Shown: positions 25,498 to 34,190, counted from the first letter of the stretch. The stretch: DNA of 64,000 nucleotides from Aquabacterium sp. (GCA_030654395.1 JAURXM010000024.1:1-64000), one strand, 5' to 3'. A program made the numbers and translations. Notes: a model not told the origin generated them from the sequence alone.

Positions 25498-25845
25498 ATG
25501 CCCACCAAATCGGTTCAATCCGCTGCCGTACTCAGCGCCGCCCGCGACTTCGCGCATCGGGTGGCTGCCGTGTGGCCCATGCGTGGTGCCATGTTGTTCG
25601 GCAGTCAAGCACGTGGCAATGCCCGTGCAGGGAGCGACACCGACGTGGCGGTGTTACTCAACGGCACGCCAGGTGACTTTGTGGCTACCAAGCTGGCGTT
25701 GGACGATGTGGCTTATGACGTGTTGCTTGACTCCGGCATCCGCATCCAACCGCTTCCGATTTGGGAAGGTGAATGGGCGCACCCTGAGGCATACAGCAAC
25801 CCGCGGCTGTTAGAAAACATCGCCCGTGAAGGGTTTGCGTTGTGA
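25498..25845 (+). CDS. MNT-type nucleotidyltransferase domain protein (antitoxin-like)
   Basis: A 115-residue minimal nucleotidyltransferase. The active-site pattern GSQARGNARAGSDTDVAVLL (GSxxRG followed by SDxD) is intact. Such MNT proteins act as antitoxins of HEPN RNases by adding AMP residues to them (established for the HepT/MntA family). A GTG-initiated HEPN-like frame overlaps its stop by 3 bases (GTGA), as in intact pairs, but is cut off after 27 codons. The antitoxin-like gene has therefore probably outlived its toxin. It sits between two copies of an 83-84 bp repeat that belongs to the fic region. Confidence 0.85.
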   Translation: MPTKSVQSAAVLSAARDFAHRVAAVWPMRGAMLFGSQARGNARAGSDTDVAVLLNGTPGDFVATKLALDDVAYDVLLDSGIRIQPLPIWEGEWAHPEAYSNPRLLENIAREGFAL

Positions 25846-25925
25846 CTCGAGCAAACGCGGCATGGGCCTTGGAGCAATCTGAAAAGTTTTTCGCTGCAGT
25901 TCAGGTATTGGTTCTCAAACGCTGA
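25842..25925 (+). pseudogene. Truncated HEPN-domain toxin stump
   Basis: A GTG at 25842 opens 27 codons (VTRANAAWALEQSEKFFAAV and seven more residues) before a TGA at 25923. The composition fits the first helix of a HEPN domain (a charged amphipathic helix of the type ExAxxxLxxA). The catalytic RxxxxH motif is absent. The overlap with the nucleotidyltransferase stop matches the usual MNT-HEPN gene order. Truncation lies about 60 bp before repeat copy B, consistent with loss during the rearrangement that placed the repeats. Confidence 0.55.
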
Positions 25926-25984
25926 GTCCCTGTTTGGCCCAGGACGTGCGTTTTGATAAGCACAAAGCCGGTACCAAGCCAACC

Positions 25985-26068
25985 GACCCGTGTGGCGCGC
26001 TGCATCGATTTACCCGTCCGCTGAAAGTCTGTCTACATCTGTGGCGTTCGCATGATGGGTTTTGCATC
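25985..26068. repeat. Direct repeat copy B (84 bp) at the 3' end of fic
   Basis: Partner of the repeat at 25270-25352 (about 96 percent identical by eye). Its last two bases overlap the fic stop codon. The repeats are in direct orientation, 632 bp apart, so recombination between them would delete the MNT gene. Confidence 0.92.
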
Positions 26069-27311
26069 AGTCGGGTTGCGTCCAGCCCGGTACGTTCACG
26101 GCGTAGCGTGTGGCTTTGCCCACCCCCGTGACGTGCAGCAGGCCTTTGCGTAGCAAGTCAGTCAAATCCCGGGTGGCCGTGGCCTTGGATGCGCCGGTGA
26201 TCTTGGCGTATTTGTCGTTGGTCATGCCACCCAAGAAGCCGCCGCCCATCCCCGTGTGGCCAGCGTGAAGCAAGCGTGCCAGCACCTTGTGTTGCCGTGG
26301 ATTGATGGGGTGTTGCGCCGCTTGCAGGCGAAAGGCCGCCTTGTCTGTCGCATGCCGCACCACCGCCTGGCATGCCTCGCAACCTTGTGTGAACGCTTGC
26401 ACAAACCACTGCACCCAAGGGGTCACGTCAATCGACGTGGCATCTGGCCTTATCCCGTTCAAGCACTGTGCATGGTTGAGTCCATCGTAATAGGCCTTGC
26501 GGGTTTTAAGCATCTGGGTGGCCATGCCGAATACGCGCACCAAGGTCGGGTTGGCGCTGGGGGCGCGCTGCTGCAGGTCTTGCGCCAAGGCCATGTCTAC
26601 CAAGGCACGCCCTAGGCGACCGTTGCCATCTTCAAAGGGGTGAATGGACTCAAACCACACGTGCACAAGCGCGGCCCGTGCAATGCCATGCAAGGCCGGG
26701 GCTGTCGTGGCGATTGACCCAGGTCGTGTGGCCTCAAACCAAGCCAGAAGTTGTTGCATCTCTGCAGGGACCTGACGGGATGGTGGGGCCATGTAGTGCA
26801 CCACCTCGCGACCCAGTGCCCCGCTGACGATTTGCATGGCGTCATCATGGTTACGCAAGCGTCCAACGGCAATGCGCGCCAAGCCCGAGGTGCCGCCGGG
26901 AAACAGCGCCGACTGCCAGCGGCACAGGCGGTCCAGATCCAGTGCATGGTGGTGGTTCGTAAGTGCATCTTGCATCACCTGCACCAACCCATCTACATGA
27001 CGGTCATGGCACGATGCGTCGATCAAGCCTAGGCGGTGCGCAACCGACGAGCGTACGGACTCTAGGTTGAGTTGCGCCCCCTCAATGGCGGCAGTGGCCA
27101 GTGCTTCTTGCACCCACAGTTCGCGCCCTACCTCTTGGGCTTGGTCCAGTCCAATCGCATCTAGCAAGCCCAGTAATTTGCCTTGCTCAAGCCGGGCTTG
27201 GTCCAGGGCAGCAGCCAGCGCCGAGTGGTCAAACGTCAGCTTGGGCCATGCGCTGTGCTGCCAGATGTAGCGTGGTGTGGTTGACGGGGTTTGCTTGGGC
27301 ATGAGCTGCAT
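26067..27311 (-). CDS. Fic-family protein with DUF4172 domain (class II, self-inhibited)
   Basis: A 414-residue Fic protein. The N-terminal DUF4172 domain begins near YIWQHSAWPKLTFDHSALAA. The inhibitory motif (S/T)xxxE(G/N) is TAAIEG at residues 73-78, placing it in class II, where the inhibitory helix is in the same protein. The catalytic motif HPFEDGNGR is at 224-232 with His224 intact. A C-terminal winged helix (about 345-405) follows. Fic proteins transfer AMP or related groups to target hydroxyls. The start could also be the ATG at 27302. A 13-bp direct repeat lies upstream. No separate antitoxin is needed or seen. Confidence 0.92.
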   Translation of the reverse strand: MQLMPKQTPSTTPRYIWQHSAWPKLTFDHSALAAALDQARLEQGKLLGLLDAIGLDQAQEVGRELWVQEALATAAIEGAQLNLESVRSSVAHRLGLIDASCHDRHVDGLVQVMQDALTNHHHALDLDRLCRWQSALFPGGTSGLARIAVGRLRNHDDAMQIVSGALGREVVHYMAPPSRQVPAEMQQLLAWFEATRPGSIATTAPALHGIARAALVHVWFESIHPFEDGNGRLGRALVDMALAQDLQQRAPSANPTLVRVFGMATQMLKTRKAYYDGLNHAQCLNGIRPDATSIDVTPWVQWFVQAFTQGCEACQAVVRHATDKAAFRLQAAQHPINPRQHKVLARLLHAGHTGMGGGFLGGMTNDKYAKITGASKATATRDLTDLLRKGLLHVTGVGKATRYAVNVPGWTQPD

Positions 27312-27318
27312 TGTAGAT

Positions 27319-27364
27319 AATGCGGCTCAAGTTATGAGGTGTATTTTGTGAAATGCGGCTCAAG
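27319..27364 (-). promoter_or_regulatory. Two 13-bp direct repeats upstream of fic
   Basis: The sequence CTTGAGCCGCATT (minus strand) occurs perfectly at 27331-27319 and 27364-27352, starts 33 bp apart, directly upstream of the fic start. Three helical turns of spacing would place two copies on the same face of DNA. A repressor site is plausible; the C-terminal winged helix of Fic makes autoregulation possible. Confidence 0.5.
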
Positions 27365-27376
27365 CGCCTCATCCAC

Positions 27377-28228
27377 TTAATCCCGCTTCAGCTGGTTCAA
27401 CCCAAACTTCTTGCTCAGCACCTTGTCTAGCAGGCGCTCTGGCAACCATTGCTTGAGCGCAGGCAGCAGGCTGCTTTTCTCGCCAATGCGGAGCACGGGC
27501 GGGCAGCCGGGGCGCATGACGGCGGTCACCATCTCGTTGGCAAATACCAAGGCGGGTGTCGCGTTTTGTTGGCTTTCGCTGGCGCGGCCCATGATGGCTG
27601 ATCGGATGGGCTCGTACGGTGATCCGGCTTGCAGCACCACGGTGTTGCCCGCAGCATCACCAAAGCCAGACGCGATGCCGCCGGGTTGAACGGTGGTGAC
27701 TTGGATGCCCAGTGGCGCCAGCTCCATGCGCAGCGCGTCTGACATCGCGTTGAGTGCGGCTTTGCTGGCGCAGTAGGCTCCCGCAAACGGTGTGGGCATG
27801 ACGCCGGACACGCTGCTGATGTTGACGATGCGCCCAGCGTGGCGATGGACCATGCCCGCCAGCACGGACTGGATCAAGGCCATGGGTGCGAACACGTTGA
27901 CGTCAAACTGCTTTTGCCACTCGGCCATCGACACATCCATGAGTGGGCCCATGGCGCCGTAGCCTGCGTTGTTGACCAAGGTGTCAATGTGCAGGCCCTC
28001 TGCGCTCAATTGGCCCAACAGCGAGGTGATGCCTGCTTGGTCGGTCACGTCCAGCTGCTTGGTCAAGATGCCGAGTGCGGCCAGCTCACCCAAGGCGTCA
28101 ACGCGACGGGCTGTGGCGCACACGCGGTGGCCTTGTGCGTGGAAGGCTTGCGCCAGCGCCTTGCCGATGCCCGATGCGCAGCCGGTGATCAGCACCACGG
28201 GTGATGTTGTTGTGTTGGGTTTAGTCAT
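27377..28228 (-). CDS. Short-chain dehydrogenase/reductase of the acyl-CoA operon
   Basis: A 283-residue classical SDR: cofactor motif TGCASGIGKALAQAF, NNAGYGAMGP, and catalytic ISSVSGV followed by YCASK. It is cytoplasmic. It overlaps the hydroxyacyl dehydrogenase gene upstream by 8 bp and ends the operon that runs from 35804 down to 27377. In the Pseudomonas atu cluster an SDR (AtuG) follows AtuF; here two other genes come between, so equivalence is possible but not shown. The substrate is probably an intermediate of the pathway encoded upstream. Confidence 0.85.
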   Translation of the reverse strand: MTKPNTTTSPVVLITGCASGIGKALAQAFHAQGHRVCATARRVDALGELAALGILTKQLDVTDQAGITSLLGQLSAEGLHIDTLVNNAGYGAMGPLMDVSMAEWQKQFDVNVFAPMALIQSVLAGMVHRHAGRIVNISSVSGVMPTPFAGAYCASKAALNAMSDALRMELAPLGIQVTTVQPGGIASGFGDAAGNTVVLQAGSPYEPIRSAIMGRASESQQNATPALVFANEMVTAVMRPGCPPVLRIGEKSSLLPALKQWLPERLLDKVLSKKFGLNQLKRD

Positions 28229-29183
28229 GGGCTGGTGCCTTGCTTGTTTGCAGCGCGGTTAACAGCGCCAGTTGTTGTTGGTCTCGGGCCGACTCAAGCT
28301 CTGCCACGCTGGCGCCTTGCACCATGCCTTGCAAGGCGGCGTCCAGATTGTCGCGTGTACCTTGGGTCAGCAACACAGGGCGCAGGCGGCTGTGCAGCCA
28401 CAGCAGTTGCAGCCCGCTGCCAAATTGCTTGAAGAAGGCTTTGATGCCGCCGGGCCCGCCGCCCAAATGCGCCGATATGAACGGGCCACCAACGGCCCAG
28501 CGGATGCCCAGTGAATGGGTCATCACATCGTCCAAATCGCCTGCGGTGATGACGCCTTGCTGCACCAGCGAGACACTCTCGCGGATCACGGCGGCTTGCA
28601 GCCGGTTGGCCACGAAGCCGGGGATCTCTTTCTTGACCAAGATGGCTTTTTTGCCCAAGGATGTGTAGAAGCGCATGGCCGCGTCAACGGCATCAGGCAA
28701 GGTCTGCTGGCCGGGTACAACCTCAACCAGCGGGATCAAGTGGGGCGGGTTAAAGGGGTGGCCCACCAGCATGCGGTGCGGGGTGCGCATGCCTTTGGCC
28801 TGCCTGCTGGCGGTCAAGCCAGAGCTAGACGACAGCAGCAAAGCGGTGGCGGGGCAGTGTTGCTCAACCTGCGACCAAAGCTGGCGCTTGAAGGCGATGC
28901 GTTCGGGCCCGCACTCTTGCACGAAGTCGGCTTCGCGTACCGCTTTGGCCAAGTCGGGCTCAAAGCTCAGGCGGTCGTTGTGGTGGTCGTCGCCCAGCGT
29001 CAAGCCCAGTGCGAGCAGGGTGGGCTTGATGCGTGCGAGTTCACTGCGGACGCGGGCCTCAAAGCCCGGCGCCACATCGTGTACGCAGACACGGTGCCCG
29101 TGGGCCAAAAAGAGGGCCGTCCATGAGGCGCCAATCAGGCCCGCCCCAATCACGGTGATGTTGTCTGGCGTATCGGTGCGCAT
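28221..29183 (-). CDS. 3-hydroxyacyl-CoA dehydrogenase-family enzyme (carnitine 3-dehydrogenase-like)
   Basis: A 320-residue NAD-dependent enzyme with Rossmann motif VIGAGLIGASW (about residues 10-20), the conserved VQECGPERIAFK, the catalytic segment VGHPFNPPHLIPLVEV and the C-terminal helical domain GIRWAVGGPF. The length and short C-terminus fit L-carnitine or L-gulonate 3-dehydrogenases better than fatty-acid HAD proteins. Its neighbour is a BKACE gene, as in carnitine degradation operons, where the 3-keto product is cleaved by BKACE. Here both are embedded in a carboxylase operon, so another beta-hydroxy acid may be the substrate. Confidence 0.82.
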   Translation of the reverse strand: MRTDTPDNITVIGAGLIGASWTALFLAHGHRVCVHDVAPGFEARVRSELARIKPTLLALGLTLGDDHHNDRLSFEPDLAKAVREADFVQECGPERIAFKRQLWSQVEQHCPATALLLSSSSGLTASRQAKGMRTPHRMLVGHPFNPPHLIPLVEVVPGQQTLPDAVDAAMRFYTSLGKKAILVKKEIPGFVANRLQAAVIRESVSLVQQGVITAGDLDDVMTHSLGIRWAVGGPFISAHLGGGPGGIKAFFKQFGSGLQLLWLHSRLRPVLLTQGTRDNLDAALQGMVQGASVAELESARDQQQLALLTALQTSKAPAHD

Positions 29184-29241
29184 GGGGTGGTCTGACGTGG
29201 CGTGGCCCTAGAGAGGGCATTCTAGCCACGTCTGACCACGA

Positions 29242-30138
29242 TCAAACAGCTACGCCGTGCTCGCTGGCAGCCTTCAAGCCCAGCATCTTGCGTGCTTCGT
29301 CGGGGGATGCGACTTCGCGGCCCGCGTTGCGTGCGCATTGGGCCAAGGCCGTGATCAATTGGCCATTGCCCGATGTGCGCTCACCGCCTGGCAGGTAGAA
29401 GGTGTCTTCCACGCCTGTGCGCAGCATGCCGCCTAACTCGGCGGTGGCTTGGTGCACGGCCCAGATCTCTTCGCGGCCAATCAGGGTGGTTTGCCAGATG
29501 GTGCCCGGTGCGCGGTACTTGACCAGCAGCTTGAGCAGGTCCGCATCGACGGGCATGCCCGAGGCCACGCCCATCACGAAGTTGTACTCAAGGTAGTCGA
29601 CCATGCCGGCCTTTTTGAACATCTCGACCGAGCGCACGATGCCCACGTCAAAGCATTCGAACTCAGGGCGCGTACCGGCTTCGTTCATCACGTCGATCAT
29701 GGCCTTGACCTTGTCGACTTGGTTGTCGAACAACATCGGGGGCCAGGCCCATTGGCCGTCAGACTTGATCTTGAGGTAGTTCAGGCTACCCGCGTTGCAG
29801 GCGGCGATTTCGGGGCGAACGGCGCGGATGCACGCCGAGGGGCCTGATATATCGGGGCCGACGACACCGGTCGTCAAGTTGATGATGACGCCGGGGCAGG
29901 CGGTGCGGATGGCGGTGTCGATCTCGGCGGCGACGGCGGGGTCCCAGCTCGGGAAGCGGCCCATGCCGGGCTCTTGGCGGCGCAGGTGCACGTGCATGAT
30001 CGACGCGCCAGCATCAAAGGCTTCGCGCGCGGCAGCGGCCATTTGGGCAGCGGTGACGGGCACGGGGTGCTGTGCAGGGTCGGTGAGTACGCCGGTGAGG
30101 GCGCAGGTCAGAATGGCTTTATCCATGTTCACGCTCAT
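29242..30138 (-). CDS. BKACE-family beta-keto acid cleavage enzyme (DUF849)
   Basis: A 298-residue TIM-barrel enzyme of the BKACE family (3-keto-5-aminohexanoate cleavage enzyme group). The zinc motif HVHLR is at residues 49-53, and INLTTGV and the closing TSGNGQLI segment are typical. BKACEs take a beta-keto acid and acetyl-CoA and form acetoacetate plus a new CoA ester. AAGGA precedes the ATG at 30138; an ATG four codons in is possible. It sits 9 bp after the carboxylase alpha-subunit gene and before the hydroxyacid dehydrogenase, suggesting consecutive oxidation and cleavage of a hydroxy acid. Confidence 0.9.
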   Translation of the reverse strand: MSVNMDKAILTCALTGVLTDPAQHPVPVTAAQMAAAAREAFDAGASIMHVHLRRQEPGMGRFPSWDPAVAAEIDTAIRTACPGVIINLTTGVVGPDISGPSACIRAVRPEIAACNAGSLNYLKIKSDGQWAWPPMLFDNQVDKVKAMIDVMNEAGTRPEFECFDVGIVRSVEMFKKAGMVDYLEYNFVMGVASGMPVDADLLKLLVKYRAPGTIWQTTLIGREEIWAVHQATAELGGMLRTGVEDTFYLPGGERTSGNGQLITALAQCARNAGREVASPDEARKMLGLKAASEHGVAV

Positions 30139-30147
30139 GTTCGTTCC

Positions 30148-32154
30148 TTAGTTGGCCGCAGCCGTGATGTCGATGTCAATCAGCAGGGTCTTGGCCTGCA
30201 CCTGTTCGCCCGTTTGGGCATAGACCGCTTTGATGACGCCGGGTGCTTGGGCGGACAGCCACATTTCCATCTTCATGGCCTCAATGCTCAGCAGTTGCTG
30301 GCCTTCTGTGACCACGTCGCCAGCCTTGACCAGAACCTGTGTGACGGTGCCAGCCACGGGTGACAGGGCGCGGCTGGGGTCTTGCGCATTGCCTTGATCA
30401 GGCCAAGCAGAGACCTCGTTGAAGACGAAGGTGGCCGCTTGCACCACGATGTGCAACTCCGTGCCTTGCCACACGGCCAGCACGCGGCGTTGCACGCCAT
30501 CGAGTTCGTAGCGCAGCATGCCGCCGCGCTGGCTTGCCTCATCGCCGTGGCTGATCAGGCGCAGAGCGTGTTGCTTGTCTGTTGGGGTCAAGCTGACCAT
30601 GAAGCGGCCGTCGCGTTGACCCTGCACGCGCAATGTGCGCTTGTCGGTGTCCAGCGCAAGGGGGATGTCAAACGCCGTGGCGCTGTCAGCGCGCATGGCT
30701 GGCGCTTGCGTGCCGACATGATGGCTTTGCTGGCGTGCAGCGATGAGGGCTGCGGCCACCAGCCATGTTTCATCGCTGGCCACTGGGCGCTGCAAGATCG
30801 CGGCGTTGTCGGTTTGCCATTGGTCGATCAGGGTGGTGGTCATGGTGCCCGCACGGAAGCGCGGGTCATCAACCAAGTCACGCAAGAAGCGGGCGTTGTT
30901 GCGCAGGCCCAGCAAGGGCGCGTCATCCAGCGTGGCGATCAGGCGGCGGATGGCGTCGTCACGGTCGCGGCCATGCACGATGAGCTTGGCCACCATGGGG
31001 TCGTAATGGGGGCTGACGTCGCCGCCCTCGATGATGCCGTCGTCAATGCGCACACCGTCGAAGATGGCCTGCTCAGGGCGCCACCATGCGATGTGACCAG
31101 TCTGCGGTGCAAAGCCCGCGTAGGGGTCTTCGGTGTACAGCCGGGCTTCGATGGCGTGGCCGCTGAGCGTGATCTGGTCTTGCGTCAAAGGCAGCGGTTG
31201 GCCTGAGGCCACACGCAGTTGCCACTCCACCAAGTCAAGCCCGGAGATCATCTCGGTCACGGGGTGCTCCACTTGCAGTCGCGTGTTCATCTCCAAGAAG
31301 TAGTAGTTCAGGTCTTGGTCAACGATGTACTCGATGGTGCCTGCGCCGCAGTAGTTGATGGCCTTGGCGGCCAACACGGCATCGCGGCCCATGGCCTGGC
31401 GCATGGCGGGGCTCACAACCGGAGAGGGTGATTCTTCAATCACCTTTTGGCGGCGGCGTTGGGCTGTGCAGTCGCGCTCACCAATGTAGACGGCGTTGCC
31501 GTGGCTGTCGGCAAAAATTTGGATCTCGATGTGGCGGCCATCCAAGATCAAACGCTCCAGCATCAGCGTGCCGTCACCAAAGGCGCTTTGCGCTTCGCGG
31601 CGTGCGCTCACAATGGCTTGGGCCAGTTCATCGGCTTGGTGCACAAGGCGCATGCCGCGCCCGCCGCCACCACTGACGGCTTTGACCAGCAAGGGGAAGC
31701 CCAGTCGTTTGGCTTCGGCGATCAGGTTCTCGTCGTTTTGATCGGCGCCCAAATAGCCGGGTGCAGTGGGCACGCCTGCTTTGATCATTTCCTTTTTGGC
31801 GCCAGCTTTGTCGCCCATCACACGGATGGCTTCAGGCGAGGGGCCAATGAAGATCAAGCCCGCATCAGCACAGGCTTGCGCAAAGCCCGCGTTCTCTGAC
31901 AAGAAGCCATAGCCCGGGTGGATGGCGTTGGCGCCTGTGCGGCGTGCGGCATCCAACAAGGCCTCAACCTTGAGGTAGGACTCGGCTGCGGGTGCAGGGC
32001 CGATGCAGACGGCCTCGTCAGCCAGACTGACGTGCGGCGAGTGCGCATCAGCTTGGCTGTACACAGCGACGGTGCGGTAGCCGAGCTTGCGCGCGGTGCG
32101 GATCACGCGGCAGGCGATCTCTCCGCGGTTGGCGATCAGTATCTTGGTGAGCAT
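30148..32154 (-). CDS. Acyl-CoA carboxylase alpha subunit (biotin carboxylase plus BCCP; AtuF/LiuD-like)
   Basis: A 668-residue biotin-dependent carboxylase subunit: biotin carboxylase domain (about 1-450, starting MLTKILIANRGEIACRVIRT, with the KVIEESPSP and MNTRLQVEHPVTE motifs), a linker domain, and a C-terminal biotinyl domain with IEAMKMEMW (Lys628 carries biotin). With the beta subunit at 34191-35804 it forms the full enzyme. The order beta, ACD, hydratase, alpha matches geranyl-CoA carboxylase clusters (atuCDEF); methylcrotonyl-CoA carboxylase is the alternative. The ATG at 32154 is the conserved start; the frame is open upstream but overlaps the hydratase gene. Confidence 0.92.
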   Translation of the reverse strand: MLTKILIANRGEIACRVIRTARKLGYRTVAVYSQADAHSPHVSLADEAVCIGPAPAAESYLKVEALLDAARRTGANAIHPGYGFLSENAGFAQACADAGLIFIGPSPEAIRVMGDKAGAKKEMIKAGVPTAPGYLGADQNDENLIAEAKRLGFPLLVKAVSGGGGRGMRLVHQADELAQAIVSARREAQSAFGDGTLMLERLILDGRHIEIQIFADSHGNAVYIGERDCTAQRRRQKVIEESPSPVVSPAMRQAMGRDAVLAAKAINYCGAGTIEYIVDQDLNYYFLEMNTRLQVEHPVTEMISGLDLVEWQLRVASGQPLPLTQDQITLSGHAIEARLYTEDPYAGFAPQTGHIAWWRPEQAIFDGVRIDDGIIEGGDVSPHYDPMVAKLIVHGRDRDDAIRRLIATLDDAPLLGLRNNARFLRDLVDDPRFRAGTMTTTLIDQWQTDNAAILQRPVASDETWLVAAALIAARQQSHHVGTQAPAMRADSATAFDIPLALDTDKRTLRVQGQRDGRFMVSLTPTDKQHALRLISHGDEASQRGGMLRYELDGVQRRVLAVWQGTELHIVVQAATFVFNEVSAWPDQGNAQDPSRALSPVAGTVTQVLVKAGDVVTEGQQLLSIEAMKMEMWLSAQAPGVIKAVYAQTGEQVQAKTLLIDIDITAAAN

Positions 32155-32161
32155 GAGAGCC

Positions 32162-32983
32162 TCAGTTGACCCAATAGGGCTTGCGTTTTTGCATGAAGGC
32201 GGTGGTGCCTTCTTGGCCTTCATCGCTGAGCACGGCACGCGAGAACATCGCGGCAGCGTCGTCGATCAAGTCCTCTGCGGGCGACAGTCGGGCATGCGCC
32301 AGCAGGTTCTTGGTCACGGCGATGGCCTGTGGGCCGCAGGACTGGATGCTGGTGATCGTGCGTTGCAGCGCGGCGTCCAATGCGTCCGCGTCGCCATGGA
32401 TTTCGTGCACCAAGCGGATGGTCAAGGCTTCTTGTGCATTGACTTTGGCACCGGTCACGGACAGGCGTTTGGCCTCGGCGTAACCCAGTCGTTCAACCAA
32501 GAAGGGCGCTATCTGTGCGGGGATGATGCCCAGCGAGGTCTCGGGCAGCCTGAAGCTGACGTTGTCCAGCGCCAAGCTGACATCGGACACGCAGGCCAAG
32601 CCAAAACCGCCACCCATCACCGTGCCCTCCAGCACCGTGATGACGGGCAGGGGGGTGCGGGCAAAGGCCAAGCACAAGCGGCCAAATTGCGCATTGAATG
32701 CCGCAACCGGGTCGGGTCCCGTGTCTGCTGTGCCTTGCGCTTGCCTGGCGGCCAGTTGCATGCGGGCCTGTGCCATGTCGCTGATGTCACCCCCTGCGCA
32801 AAAGTGACCGCCTGCGCCGCGCAAAACCAGCACGCGCACGGCGGGGTCTTGCTCGGCTTGGCGCAGCGTGGTCAGCAGTTCGTTGACCATGACGATGGAC
32901 ATGGCGTTGCGCACTTCAGGCCGGTTCAGCACCATGGTGCACACGCCTTTGTCCAGGTGGACTTGGATGGCGGTGGTGGTCAT
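32162..32983 (-). CDS. Enoyl-CoA hydratase/isomerase family protein (AtuE/LiuC-like)
   Basis: A 273-residue crotonase-fold protein. The oxyanion-hole region GAGGHFCAGGDISDM and the second block TVMGGGFGLACVSDVSLA are intact, and FRLPETSLGIIPAQIAPFL is typical of AtuE/LiuC-type hydratases. In the terpene or leucine route it would hydrate the carboxylated enoyl-CoA (isohexenylglutaconyl-CoA or methylglutaconyl-CoA). It lies 4 bp downstream of the acyl-CoA dehydrogenase stop and 7 bp before the alpha-subunit start, so the genes are tightly coupled. Confidence 0.9.
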   Translation of the reverse strand: MTTTAIQVHLDKGVCTMVLNRPEVRNAMSIVMVNELLTTLRQAEQDPAVRVLVLRGAGGHFCAGGDISDMAQARMQLAARQAQGTADTGPDPVAAFNAQFGRLCLAFARTPLPVITVLEGTVMGGGFGLACVSDVSLALDNVSFRLPETSLGIIPAQIAPFLVERLGYAEAKRLSVTGAKVNAQEALTIRLVHEIHGDADALDAALQRTITSIQSCGPQAIAVTKNLLAHARLSPAEDLIDDAAAMFSRAVLSDEGQEGTTAFMQKRKPYWVN

Positions 32984-32987
32984 GTGA

Positions 32988-34145
32988 TCAACGAGCCTTT
33001 TTGGGCAAGGTGCCTTCGAATTTGCAGATGATGCCCAGCATGATTTCGTCAGCGCCGCCGCCGATCGAGATCAAACGGCTGTCGCGGTAGCTTTGTGAGA
33101 TTGGGTTGTCATGCGTGAAGCCCATGCCGCCCCAGTATTGCAAGCAGGCATCGGTGACTTCGCGGAACAAGCGGCCGGTCTTGAGCTTGGCCATCGATGC
33201 CAAGCGGGTCACGTCGCCACCGGCCACGTACTCTTCAACGGCGCGGTAGGTGAGCGAGCGCAGCAGTTCGACTTCAGTGCGCAACTCGGCCAAGCGGAAG
33301 TGGATGACTTGGTTGTCGATCAGGGGTTTGCCAAAGGTGCTGCGCTCTTTGCAGTACTCGATGGTCAGGTCGATCAGGCGGTCAAGCGCCTTGAGGGCGC
33401 CCGTGGCAGCGCACAGGCGCTCTTCTTGGAACTGCACCATCTGCATCATGAAGCCGGTGCCTTCGTGGCCGATCAGGTTGCGACGTGGCACACGCACGTT
33501 GTCAAAGAAGACCTGCGCGGTGTCAGACGAGTTCATGCCGATCTTCTTGATCTTTTGTGTGGAGATGCCTTTGGCATCCATTGGCACGATGATCAGTGAC
33601 TTGTTGGCGTGCACAGGGCCGTCGGAGGTGTTGGCCAGCAGGCAGCACCAGTCGGCTTGTGTGGCGTTGGTGATCCACATTTTGGAGCCGTTGATGACGT
33701 AGTCGTCGCCTTCGTGGCGTGCCGATGTTTTCAGGGCTGCGACGTCAGAGCCACCGCCTGTTTCGGACACAGCGATGCAGCCCACCATGTCGCCTGCGAT
33801 GGCGGGGGCGAGGTACTCTTTTTTCAGCTCTTCGGAGCCAAAACGGTGCAAGGCCGGGGTGCACATGTCAGTCTGCACACCAATGGCCATGGGCACGCCG
33901 CCACAAGGCACGCTGCCGCCGATGGCTTCGTTGACCACAGCCGAGTACGAGAAGTCCAAGCCCATGCCGCCGTAGGCTTGGTCGTACTTCACGCCCAGCA
34001 GGCCCAGGTTGCCCATCTTCTTGAACAGCTCGTGGGCGGGGAAGGTCTCAGCGGCTTCCCACTCTTTGATGTAGGGGTTGATCTCGGCTTCGCAAAAGCG
34101 GGTGACGGTCTCGGCCAGGGCGCGGTGTTCGGTGGTGAAAATCAT
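32988..34145 (-). CDS. Acyl-CoA dehydrogenase (AtuD-like)
   Basis: A 385-residue flavin-dependent acyl-CoA dehydrogenase. Family marks are YGGMGLDFSYSAVV, the flavin-binding stretch CIAVSETGGGSDVAALKT, the strand WITNATQADWCCLLANT, and the C-terminal QYWGGMGFTHDNPISQSYRD and SIGGGADEIMLGII. The ending KFEGTLPKKAR and the gene order resemble citronellyl-CoA dehydrogenase AtuD of Pseudomonas. It would introduce the alpha-beta double bond before carboxylation. It is encoded between the carboxyltransferase and the hydratase. Confidence 0.9.
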   Translation of the reverse strand: MIFTTEHRALAETVTRFCEAEINPYIKEWEAAETFPAHELFKKMGNLGLLGVKYDQAYGGMGLDFSYSAVVNEAIGGSVPCGGVPMAIGVQTDMCTPALHRFGSEELKKEYLAPAIAGDMVGCIAVSETGGGSDVAALKTSARHEGDDYVINGSKMWITNATQADWCCLLANTSDGPVHANKSLIIVPMDAKGISTQKIKKIGMNSSDTAQVFFDNVRVPRRNLIGHEGTGFMMQMVQFQEERLCAATGALKALDRLIDLTIEYCKERSTFGKPLIDNQVIHFRLAELRTEVELLRSLTYRAVEEYVAGGDVTRLASMAKLKTGRLFREVTDACLQYWGGMGFTHDNPISQSYRDSRLISIGGGADEIMLGIICKFEGTLPKKAR

Positions 34146-34190
34146 GGTGTGTCCTCGGTATGTGAGATAGGCAAGAGGGGGTACGGGTAC

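Noticed and set aside
25985-26068. Direct repeats as insertion-sequence ends or attachment sites
   Set aside because: They are the duplicated 3' flank of fic, with no transposase, integrase or tRNA nearby.
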